Origin: Paludibacterium yongneupense DSM 18731
Lineage (GTDB): Bacteria; Pseudomonadota; Gammaproteobacteria; Burkholderiales; Chromobacteriaceae
Assembly (NCBI RefSeq): GCF_000422925.1
Contig: NZ_AUGZ01000024.1
Location: 1 to 64,000, forward strand
Length of the DNA stretch: 64,000 nt
Direction: 5' to 3'
Positions 1 to 6,513 of the stretch are shown piece after piece. Below the pieces are notes generated by a model. The model saw only the letters and a list, made by a program, of their open reading frames with translations. It made no database searches and had not been told where the DNA came from. How positions within the stretch are numbered: position 1 is the first letter of the stretch; every line of letters begins with the position of its first letter. Position numbers and translations under genes: made by a program.

Positions 1-262
1 TACGGCAATACTCGCTCAGCTCGATCTCCGAAAGCGAGGCGGTTTCGATAACGACCGCCAGCTTGGCTTCAGCGGGCCAATCCTCGGCGCGATTCTTGTC
101 TCCTGGCACTGCGGCTCCTCCGGCTTTGGCCTGTTTGCGCCAATTGTACAGAGTCTGCTCGGAGAGACCTTCCTGACGTGCCAGCTCAGCCACGGTCATG
201 TTGAAAGGCGGTAACAGCTTCTTGAGTAAGGCCTCACGGCGCTCAGGTGAATAACGTGCCAC
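1..262 (-). CDS. IS3-family transposase OrfA, partial (runs off the left edge)
   Basis: The 87 visible codons begin with GTG (V-A-R-Y-S-P-E-R-R) and encode a helix-turn-helix: the stretch MTVAELARQEGLSEQTLYNW at about residues 25-44 is the usual Tnp_1-type HTH of IS3 OrfA proteins. It would bind the element's terminal repeats. No in-frame ATG lies upstream, so GTG is the likely start; an ATG eight bases upstream is out of frame. The 3' part of orfA and all of orfB lie outside the window. The 75 bases in front of the start (263-337) are probably the left end of this element, and they abut a decapitated IS256 transposase. The family call is confident; the exact IS name is not. Confidence 0.75.
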   Translation of the reverse strand, partial: MARYSPERREALLKKLLPPFNMTVAELARQEGLSEQTLYNWRKQAKAGGAAVPGDKNRAEDWPAEAKLAVVIETASLSEIELSEYCR

Positions 263-337
263 GACATGGATCTTTCACCGCCCCCGGATGATGAGTTGAT
301 TCGATCTGAAGATACGACAACTACCCTAACACCGGGG

Positions 338-691
338 GCCCTCGACGAAGCTGAGCAGCGGCTAGGTGAGTTTGAGGCCAAGTGGGATGATGAGTATTTG
401 CCGATTGGTCAGTCCTGGCGGCGCAACTGGGCTCGGTTAACGCCATTCTTCGACTACCCGCCGGAGATCAGGAAAGTGATCTACACCACCAATGCCATCG
501 AGTCGGTGAATATGAGTCTGCGAAAGCTGACCAAGAATCGGGGCTCGTTCCCGAGTGATGAGGCGTTGCTGAAACTGTTCTATCTGGGGCTGAGGAACAT
601 CAGTCAGAAGTGGACCATGCCGATTCGGGATTGGAAGGCAGCGCTGACTCGCTTTACCATTCAGTTCGAGGAACGCATTCCACAGGCGTAA
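338..691 (+). pseudogene. IS256-family (Mutator-type) transposase, 3' fragment
   Basis: About 117 C-terminal residues of an IS256-family transposase remain. Recognisable blocks are IRKVIYTTNAIESVN, LRKLTKNRGSFPSDEALLK and WTMPIRDWKAALTRF, followed by the typical FEERIPQA end. The catalytic DDE domain upstream is missing: homology starts near 338 (ALDEAEQRLG) directly after what looks like the end of the neighbouring IS3 element. An open frame runs back to 266, but residues before ALDEAE look like non-coding IS3 terminus. The simplest reading is that an IS3 element inserted into, or recombined with, an older IS256 copy. Confidence 0.8.
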
Positions 692-1076
692 CCCAAACCC
701 CGTTTACACAAAAATTCGGACAGGCTCTGCGTTGGCGTACATCCGGGGGAGTAGCGCGTTTCAGCGTGTCTGCATCCGAGGCTTGGCGGCGTGCTGCCAG
801 CCAAGCCTCGACTTCGGCAAGATCCCACACGACGCAGCGCGGTGTCAGATTGAAGCGTCTCGGAAATTCGCCACGGCGCTCCATGTCGTAAATCGTTGTA
901 TCGGCAAGCGGAACCAATTGGTGCAGTTCAGTTCGGCGGATGGTGCGCCGGAACGGAAGGGGGGGGACAACAACAAGCCGGGGGCATTCTTCGTATCCTG
1001 CCACTCCGCGAGGTGATTCGGCCAATGTGCAGCGAACGTCGATGGGGTCGAGCTGCCTTGAATCCTGGTTATCCAT
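654..1076 (-). CDS. AlpA-family DNA-binding regulator, 3' end replaced by IS sequence
   Basis: Residues 45-100 form a compact winged/helix-turn-helix of the AlpA (phage-type excisionase activator) family, with RRTELHQLVPLADTTIYDM followed by RRGEFPRRF and a VVWDLAEVEAWLA recognition end. AlpA proteins are normally about 70-110 residues, control prophage or island integrase genes, and are made from mobile islands. The last 22 or so residues (from CPNFCVNG) are encoded by the inverted end of the IS256 element, so the natural C-terminus is lost. The HTH itself is intact, so the product could still bind DNA. The 44 residues before the domain are unusual; no better in-frame start codon was found closer to the domain. 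Confidence 0.65.
   Translation of the reverse strand: MDNQDSRQLDPIDVRCTLAESPRGVAGYEECPRLVVVPPLPFRRTIRRTELHQLVPLADTTIYDMERRGEFPRRFNLTPRCVVWDLAEVEAWLAARRQASDADTLKRATPPDVRQRRACPNFCVNGVWVTPVECVPRTEW
701..728 (+). repeat. Right terminal region of the IS256-family element
   Basis: Ten bases after the transposase stop lies TTTACACAAAAATTCGGACA followed by GGCTCT, which resembles the terminal inverted repeat of IS256-type elements (outer end AGAGCCTGTCCGAAT on the other strand). Host sequence, here the end of the alpA-like gene, resumes at about 729. The left repeat and the target-site duplication cannot be seen because the left part of the element is gone. Confidence 0.6.
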
Positions 1077-1218
1077 CTTTTACTCCCCCAAGGGACGATG
1101 CTTGATGAGCCATCGTTCGAATTTGGTCACGTGGAGTAATGGTGGCTATCAACAGCTTTATCGACAACTCGTTCGGGCGTACTTGGGCAAGGAACTGCCA
1201 AGTTACCCTCCTGCCAAT

Positions 1219-1247
1219 TTGACAAGTGTCAGAAGTATTCGCATAAT
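1219..1247 (+). promoter_or_regulatory. Sigma-70 promoter and probable AbiEi operator
   Basis: TTGACA (1219-1224) and CATAAT (1242-1247) are separated by exactly 17 bases, 25 bases before the abiEi start codon. The -35 box overlaps a short dyad TGACA-AG-TGTCA (1220-1231), and an imperfect AGAA...TTCT dyad spans the spacer. AbiEi antitoxins are known to autorepress by binding inverted repeats at their promoter, so these dyads are good operator candidates. A clear RBS, AGGAG, lies at 1258-1262. Confidence 0.7.
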
Positions 1248-1271
1248 TCTAACAAATAGGAGCGTTTCGTC

Positions 1272-1868
1272 ATGCAAACCATTGCCAAACAAGTGCTGAA
1301 ACACGCGGCCGGGTTGCCGGAAGGCACTCCTTTGGTCGCGAAAGAGCTTCTGCATTTGGGCGGTAGAGCTGCCGTTGATCAGGTGCTCTCTCGCCTGGTG
1401 AAGCGCGGTGCCTTGCTGCGGGCTGGGCGAGGTATTTACGTCTTGCCCGTGGAGAGCCGTTTCGGGGCACACGCTCCGTCCGCCAGCAAAATGGTCGAGG
1501 GGTTGGCTAGCCTGCGAGGGGAAACGATCGTGCTCCATGGGGCTGCCGCAGCCAATGCGCTTGGCCTCACCACCCAAGTGCCAATGAAGGCCATCTATCT
1601 GACATCCGGGCGTAATCGGCATCTGAAGGTTGGTGCGCAAACGGTCGAGTTTCGACACGCTCCCATCTGGCAACTGATCTTTCCCGGCCGTCCTGCAGGG
1701 GAAGTCGTGCGGGCGCTTGCTTGGTTGGGACCTGAGAAGGCCGGCGAAGCGCTGAGCAAGCTTCGCGCTAAACTGCAACCGTCCGAACTTGAAGAAGTCG
1801 CATCGGCGCGGGCGCGCCTGCCGACCTGGATGGCGCAAGAAGTTAGCGCTTTGCTGGCGCATGGCTGA
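1272..1868 (+). CDS. abiEi: Type IV toxin-antitoxin antitoxin, AbiEi family (DUF6088-like)
   Basis: The 198-residue protein has an N-terminal winged helix (about 15-60: LVAKELLHLGGRAAVDQVLSR, then LLRAGRGIYVLP) followed by an AbiEi-like C-terminal region. This is the normal two-domain layout of the antitoxin, which represses its own operon and counteracts the toxin without forming a stable complex with it. The RBS AGGAG precedes the ATG by nine bases. Its stop overlaps the toxin start (ATGGCTGA, 8 bases), showing translational coupling. The gene appears intact and lies in a region full of IS and defence remnants. Confidence 0.85.
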   Translation: MQTIAKQVLKHAAGLPEGTPLVAKELLHLGGRAAVDQVLSRLVKRGALLRAGRGIYVLPVESRFGAHAPSASKMVEGLASLRGETIVLHGAAAANALGLTTQVPMKAIYLTSGRNRHLKVGAQTVEFRHAPIWQLIFPGRPAGEVVRALAWLGPEKAGEALSKLRAKLQPSELEEVASARARLPTWMAQEVSALLAHG

Positions 1869-2889
1869 GCTTTTCAAGCTCTCCGCTGATGAGCGTCTGG
1901 AGGCGCTCAACGCGGCTGCCAGTAGCTCCGGCCGTCTGCCTCATCTGCTTGAAAAAGATATCTGGGTCGTCTGGTCGTTGCGGCACCTGTTTGATGGCCC
2001 GCATGCTGATCATCTGGTTTTTAAGGGTGGCACCTCTCTGTCCAAGGCATATGGTGTCATCCGCCGGTTTTCTGAGGATGTTGATTTGACCTACGACATC
2101 CGTGCGATCGCTGGTGATCTGGTTGGAAGCGCCGATGCGCCCTTGCCAGTTACCAAGAGCCAGGAAAAGAAGTGGAGCAAAGAGATTCGAGCGCGCTTGG
2201 CCAAATGGGTTGCCAGCGAAATCGTGCCGAGGTTCAAGCAGGACCTTGAGCTACAGTCTCTACCCGCATCGGTACGCTCCGAGGATGACAAGGTTTTTAT
2301 CGACTACGTTCCTTTAACCGCTGGTACAGGCTACGTAGCCCCGGCTGTCATGCTGGAGTTCGGTGCCCGCTCTACCGGCGAGCCCAGCGAACCGCGCCTC
2401 ATCAAGTGTGATGCGGCTGCATATCTGCCGATGCTCGTTTTTCCCACGGCTACGCCGCAGGTGATGCGCGCCGAGCGTACCTTCTGGGAGAAGGCTACGG
2501 CGATACATGTTTTCTGTGCCCAAGGTACTTTCCGTGGCGGCGAACGCTTTGCCCGACATTGGCATGACGTGGCTCGTCTTGATTCTGCCGGATTCGTTGA
2601 TGCAGCCATCGCGGACATGGCGCTCCGCAAGGCAGTTGCCGATCACAAGAGCATTTTTTTCGCGGAGAAATCTCTGCACGGTGAACTGATCGACTACCAC
2701 GCGGCAGTTTCTGGCGGCCTACGACTTGTACCTGACGACGGTGCACTGGCAACGCTGGCTTCCGACTATCGGCACATGGTCGATGACGGCTTGTTTCTTG
2801 ATGACGCCGAGCCTTTCGAAGCTTTGCTACAGCGATGTCGAGTCATCGAACAAAAGGCAAACAGTCCCGACAAACCATGGACGAAATGA
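1861..2889 (+). CDS. abiEii: Nucleotidyltransferase toxin, AbiEii/AbiGii family
   Basis: The 342-residue protein carries the AbiEii nucleotidyltransferase signature: HLVFKGGTSLSKAYGVIRRF (about residues 56-75) with the following SEDVDLTYD metal-binding aspartates, and a later MRAERTFWEKATAIHVF helix typical of the family. AbiEii/MenT-type toxins are bacteriostatic and act on nucleotides or tRNA acceptor ends; the target of this one is unknown. The ATG at 1861 is chosen because it gives the classical overlap with abiEi and begins MAELFKLS, as in relatives. The frame is open to the stop at 2887-2889, with no sign of decay. Confidence 0.88.
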   Translation: MAELFKLSADERLEALNAAASSSGRLPHLLEKDIWVVWSLRHLFDGPHADHLVFKGGTSLSKAYGVIRRFSEDVDLTYDIRAIAGDLVGSADAPLPVTKSQEKKWSKEIRARLAKWVASEIVPRFKQDLELQSLPASVRSEDDKVFIDYVPLTAGTGYVAPAVMLEFGARSTGEPSEPRLIKCDAAAYLPMLVFPTATPQVMRAERTFWEKATAIHVFCAQGTFRGGERFARHWHDVARLDSAGFVDAAIADMALRKAVADHKSIFFAEKSLHGELIDYHAAVSGGLRLVPDDGALATLASDYRHMVDDGLFLDDAEPFEALLQRCRVIEQKANSPDKPWTK

Positions 2890-3761
2890 TGGGCGCGCCA
2901 ACTCCGAAAGCTGCTCTCGACACCTTGAGAGACCGCATCGCTGAAGGAATCGCGGGAAATGTGAAGGCCTACAACGTCCCGGCAGTTTGCGTGCGGGTCG
3001 GCATTCAAGATGGTGTTGAACCAGGCGATGCTGACGAGGCTTTCCGCAGCCGAAGAGTCTATGTTAAGAACCGGCTCGTGCAGCTTGATAGGGGTGCATT
3101 ACTGACGATCGCCGCAGCCCTCTTGAAGGAGTTCGACATCCCCAATTTGGCTGAGATCGTTAGCGAGCTGACTGTGCATGCGACGCACCGCATCACCGAA
3201 ATTACGCGCAGAGACGCACTGAAGGTCTTGAGTTGCCTCGATACGCTGTTTAACGACGTTGATCTTTTCGACGGGCTCAACATCGTCTCATCTGAACACC
3301 TGTCGCATGATGGCATCGACAACAACCTTAACTTTCTTCCCTCTCTCGTCAGAGACATCGTTCAGCACTATGTGCGTAACTCGGATTACTCGACCGAAGA
3401 ACTACTGATCCGGTGTGGTGCGGTGACGTGCAGTCAGACAAAGTTTTTCGCGTTATTGGAAAAATGGCTTCACCCGGTTGTTCGACGAGGCGATGAGCAG
3501 GTCGAGCTAGCAACCCACTTGAATGCCGTTCTAAGGCCCGATGGATTTCAGGTCGCTGTCGTCGGAGAGCAATCCACGCATCCGATCCCCTCCGGCCGCC
3601 AGGCTTGCCGATCATACGAAGTTGGGACGGCCGGGGAAAATTCAAGGAACCCGCTAGCTGGTGCCGCACGAAAGCTATCGCTTGGTGTACGAAATCAGGG
3701 GCGAAACCGTGTGGATGCTGGCCTTGGTTCCCACTGCGCACCAGTGGCCATTGGTCCGTGA
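2877..3761 (+). CDS. AbiJ N-terminal-domain-like defence protein, C-terminus lost
   Basis: Residues of roughly 60-240 resemble the AbiJ-NTD3-type domain: VYVKNRLVQLDRGALLTIAA, a helical middle, NSDYSTEELL, and LLEKWLHPVVRRGDEQVELA leading to LRPDGFQVAVVGEQSTHPI. In relatives this domain sits in front of a toxic effector domain. Here similarity stops after THPI (about 3585), and the frame runs 59 residues through parE-derived DNA read out of frame. The start is uncertain: ATG 2877, ATG 2886 (4-base ATGA overlap with the AbiEii stop) and ATG 2835 are all possible. Tight coupling to abiEii makes this the third gene of one unit. The family call is from memory of motifs, not a search. Confidence 0.5.
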   Translation: MDEMMGAPTPKAALDTLRDRIAEGIAGNVKAYNVPAVCVRVGIQDGVEPGDADEAFRSRRVYVKNRLVQLDRGALLTIAAALLKEFDIPNLAEIVSELTVHATHRITEITRRDALKVLSCLDTLFNDVDLFDGLNIVSSEHLSHDGIDNNLNFLPSLVRDIVQHYVRNSDYSTEELLIRCGAVTCSQTKFFALLEKWLHPVVRRGDEQVELATHLNAVLRPDGFQVAVVGEQSTHPIPSGRQACRSYEVGTAGENSRNPLAGAARKLSLGVRNQGRNRVDAGLGSHCAPVAIGP

Positions 3762-3765
3762 TTGA
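3601..3765 (+). pseudogene. ParE/RelE-type toxin relic
   Basis: In frame from 3601 the sequence reads RLADHTKLGRPGKIQGTR, then TAG at 3655-3657, then LVPHESYRLVYEIRGETVWM and LALVPTAHQWPLVRD-stop. This is the C-terminal two thirds of a ParE-family mRNA-interferase/gyrase-toxin fold protein, in which the normal TRELVPHESYRLVYE glutamate codon (GAG) has become TAG. The N-terminus and any parD antitoxin are missing. The relic overlaps the 3' end of the AbiJ-like gene in another frame, marking a recombination junction near 3583-3600. Confidence 0.75.
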
Positions 3766-4385
3766 GTGAACGGAACGAGTGACTGAAATTTGCGGCTGAC
3801 CGAGCTTGATATGACCGAATGTTGGTCGCTAACTCTTGCTAACGAATGAACATGGTACTTTTTATGGCATCGTCTGGGCTGGTAGGCTTGAAAGCCGCGC
3901 CGCAATTGGTTGTTTACGGTACATTGATAATTGAGTGGGAGTGATTCCGCGTCTGGCAGTGGCTGGCACGCACTAGCGCCCCCCCCGAAACCCGCATTCG
4001 TGCGGGTTTTTTCATGTCTGCGTCTGGCAAAAATTGGCACGGCCAAGCACTTACTTTTCGTGGCAACAAGTGAGCTGACAGGGTATGCCGGGGAAGAGAC
4101 TCGCTTCCCATCCCCGGCGCCGGATGCCTGACGTCTTCACCCCTCCCTGTTCTGCCCGATCCATCCCTCTACGCCTTCGTGGCGCCGCCGGTTTTTCTTG
4201 CGCGCCAGGTTCACGCCAATCCGTTTGCCACGTCCTTGTAATAGACATGCACATGAGGGTCTGCCATGCAGATGACAACGTTACTGCTGCTTGCAAACCT
4301 GCTCGCCCGGGTAAGAAAACGGCCGGCGAAAAGTGAAGACGTGTCCCCCAGCCCGCCACCGGATCAGCCTGCAAAGGATAGCGTC
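3766..4385. other. 620-base interval between island and chromosome
   Basis: No long gene is present. It holds a 32-codon open frame with ATG at 3846 and TGA at 3942-3944 (start MNMVLFMASSGLV), a strong terminator at 3988-4012, and two similar 20-base stretches beginning CGTCTGGCA and ending TGGCACG (3949-3970, 4020-4040) flanking that terminator. A GC-rich hairpin follows at about 4086-4118 (GCCGGGGAAG...CCCCGGC). No tRNA or clear att core was recognised, although this is where island-like sequence gives way to ordinary chromosome. Confidence 0.5.
3988..4012 (+). terminator. Rho-independent terminator
   Basis: The stem AAACCCGCA / TGCGGGTTT with loop TTCG, followed by a run of T, is a textbook intrinsic terminator reading on the plus strand. 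It closes the AbiE/AbiJ-like/parE-relic block. Confidence 0.85.
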
Positions 4386-4829
4386 ATGCCTAACGAATTC
4401 GATTTTCTGGACAAGCATTTCAACGAAACCACCGAACCCTACCTCGCCGCCCAGGATGCATACGAGCGCTTCGGCAACTATCCGGCGGCGCGCACGAGCA
4501 CCGTCGTCTACGCCATGAAGTGGGACGCTCTGGTCACGGACATCACCAATGCCGTGATCAACTATTCCTACGGCACGATCTTCAACTCGAACTGCTTCGC
4601 CACACTAGGCGAATACAAAGGCAGGCCGCAGTGGAATATCATCCTGACCGGGGTGAACTACGTGAACGCCGTGAAAGAGGTTGCCGGCGTCAAAATCTAC
4701 AACTACACCAATGGCACGGTAATCATCAATGCCGATGTCGTCGGTGGCAACCCGCCCGGCCTCGGCGATATCGTGCATCTGCAAGCCGCGGTAGGGAGCT
4801 GCAGCGGCGAGATTCCACTCAAAAACTGA
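4386..4829 (+). CDS. Unrecognised protein of 147 residues
   Basis: I do not recognise this protein. It starts MPNEFDFLDKHFNETTEPYL, has a mixed alpha/beta character, and has a beta-rich C-terminal half with repeated N and Y residues (NYSYGTIF, YNYTNGTVIINADVV). There are two cysteines and no membrane segment. AAGGA lies 8 bases before this ATG, which is why it was chosen; the frame is also open from ATG 4266 (187 residues), which would add a hydrophobic, then basic, then proline-rich leader (MQMTTLLLLANLLARVRKR). It stands alone between an island scar and cdh, so it may be accessory. Coding potential is supported by composition and an uninterrupted frame only. Confidence 0.55.
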   Translation: MPNEFDFLDKHFNETTEPYLAAQDAYERFGNYPAARTSTVVYAMKWDALVTDITNAVINYSYGTIFNSNCFATLGEYKGRPQWNIILTGVNYVNAVKEVAGVKIYNYTNGTVIINADVVGGNPPGLGDIVHLQAAVGSCSGEIPLKN

Positions 4830-4934
4830 GCAGACCGGCAAACCCGGGCCGCCGCCACGCCCTGTCGCGCGGCGGCTCCCGCCGATCATCCATCCCCCCA
4901 CCTTCCGTAACGCCCGCATGCGCCCCGCCCTGCT

Positions 4935-5705
4935 TCACGGGTGCAACACGGCGCAATCGTGGTCCTGCAATTCTTCGGCGGATGCGCGATCGCCGCTTGC
5001 CGGATCGGCGCGGTCGGCCAGCAGCACGAAGCCCTGGCGGCCGTCGGCAAAGGTCGTCGCGAGCATGGCCAGGGTGTAGCGCCCCATCTCGTCCCGCGCG
5101 GATGCAATCCCGTCGGCAAGCAGGCGGAACGGATTGGGCATGGCCGCATCATGCGGGCCGGCATCGATGCGGCGCGCCAGATAGCCGTGGCCGAGCAGCT
5201 TGCCGGGAAAAGGCTGCCAGCGCGAATCCAGGCGGTCCTGCACCTCGGCGAGACGCCGCCTGACTTCTGCCTTGACGCAGGAAACATGGATATGCAACTG
5301 CTCCTGCGTGCGGCCTGAAACCGAGTTGATCGCCAGCGAGACGGCCTCGCGCGGTATCGGCCGTCCATATCGGGCCGCCATGAAGCGGCGAGCCTCCCAG
5401 GCAGCCGCCCAGTAGCCGGGCGCATCGGCACCGAGCAGGGCCGGGCTCTCGATACCGCTCAGGCGAGCGGTGGGAATCAGCAGATACTGCAGTTCGCCCG
5501 TACGATCCTTGAGAATCGCATACCCGCCGCCTTCGTCCTGCGCGGACACGACCTCGGCGCATGGTGCGGGCACGCCGCCCTTCAGCTGGTTGGGTACGCA
5601 TTGTTCGTGAACGATGCGCCACAACGCATTCGGGTCGGCGGCGATGCGAGCCGAAATAAAGGCGCCGGCCAGCGCCAGCCCGATCATGAACCATGATTTG
5701 CGCAT
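4935..5705 (-). CDS. cdh: CDP-diacylglycerol diphosphatase
   Basis: Cdh hydrolyses CDP-diacylglycerol to phosphatidate and CMP at the inner membrane. The 256-residue protein begins with a signal-anchor (MRKSWFMIGLALAGAFISA), then shows family blocks ADPNALWRIVHEQCVP, YLLIPTARLSGIESP and the HIT-type catalytic LHIHVSC motif near residues 135-141. The length matches the E. coli enzyme (about 250). The ATG at 5705 was chosen because it starts the hydrophobic anchor; the frame is open further upstream but that part reads as non-coding. It is transcribed alone, divergently from the cheC-like gene. Confidence 0.88.
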   Translation of the reverse strand: MRKSWFMIGLALAGAFISARIAADPNALWRIVHEQCVPNQLKGGVPAPCAEVVSAQDEGGGYAILKDRTGELQYLLIPTARLSGIESPALLGADAPGYWAAAWEARRFMAARYGRPIPREAVSLAINSVSGRTQEQLHIHVSCVKAEVRRRLAEVQDRLDSRWQPFPGKLLGHGYLARRIDAGPHDAAMPNPFRLLADGIASARDEMGRYTLAMLATTFADGRQGFVLLADRADPASGDRASAEELQDHDCAVLHP

Positions 5706-5901
5706 TATCCTCCCCCGTCGATCGTGGCAACCGCGCCAGTATCGCCCATGGCAGGGGACGGCGGGAAGGCGACGTGGCAAAATGAACGCTCGCGCGGCGG
5801 CGCAAGACGGCACTGCCCGCGGCGGGCATTCTGATCTAACATGGAGGCTGCCTTCCGTCGCCGACGAGGCAAGAGACCCAATCCGTTGGAGAAACCTTCG
5901 A

Positions 5902-6513
5902 ATGAATGATTTGTCGGCACTGCAGCACGCTGCCCTGCTCGAGTTGCTGAACGGCGGTTGCCGTGATGCGAAGACGGCATTGAGCGCGATGCGGCGCGAA
6001 CCGATCGAGCTGTCCCTGTCTGACGTGCGCCTGCAGCCGCGTGCCGCGGCGGTCGCCGCGCTCGTCCGCCGCGACGCAGGACTCGTGTATGGGGTGATGC
6101 AGGAGCTCGGCGGCGAGCTGGGCGGAAACGCCGTCTTCGTCCTGCCCCGGGATCAGGGGCTGGGGCTGGTCCAGCTGCTGCTCGGCCGCCGCCTGCAGCC
6201 CAATACCTTGAGTGCGCTGGAGCAGGAGGCACTGCTTGAAGTCGGCAACGTCATCCTCGGCGCCTTGCTCGCGGCGCTGAGCGACAAGCTCGACCTGCCC
6301 AGTCCGAGCGCCCTGCCCACCCTCTACCAGGGCAACGCGGCCAATCTGCAGGAAAGCGGCGATTCCGACGACGAGGCGCTCAGCCTGCATCTGAGCTGCA
6401 ATCTGAAATTCCATCGCGTCGAAAGCGATGTCCTGCTATTGCTGGATGCGCCGTCCTGCCTGCGCCTGCGGCAACAGCTCGAACGCTTCGCGCCGCCAGG
6501 AGCCGCGTCATGA
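5902..6513 (+). CDS. CheC-like phosphatase-family protein
   Basis: The 203-residue protein has the duplicated CheC/CheX-type helix motif E-x2-N twice: ELLNGG at 14-19 and EVGNVILGALLAALSDKL at 113-130, each followed by a proline-bearing segment. In CheC/CheX/FliY these Glu and Asn residues dephosphorylate CheY-P, so this may act on a receiver domain, although no chemotaxis gene is nearby. The ATG has GGAGAAAC about 10 bases upstream. Its stop overlaps the next start (ATGA), so it is coupled to a PAS-GGDEF-like protein. CheC is uncommon in this group, and its partner here is inferred only from context. Confidence 0.75.
   Translation: MNDLSALQHAALLELLNGGCRDAKTALSAMRREPIELSLSDVRLQPRAAAVAALVRRDAGLVYGVMQELGGELGGNAVFVLPRDQGLGLVQLLLGRRLQPNTLSALEQEALLEVGNVILGALLAALSDKLDLPSPSALPTLYQGNAANLQESGDSDDEALSLHLSCNLKFHRVESDVLLLLDAPSCLRLRQQLERFAPPGAAS

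Noticed and set aside
1081-1140. tRNA T-arm-like GTTCGAAT near 1113
   Set aside because: No acceptor stem or other arms could be folded around it.
4020-4040. Sigma-54 promoter at TTGGCACGGCCAAGC
   Set aside because: The distance between the GG and GC elements is one base short of the required spacing, and no gene start follows within a sensible distance.
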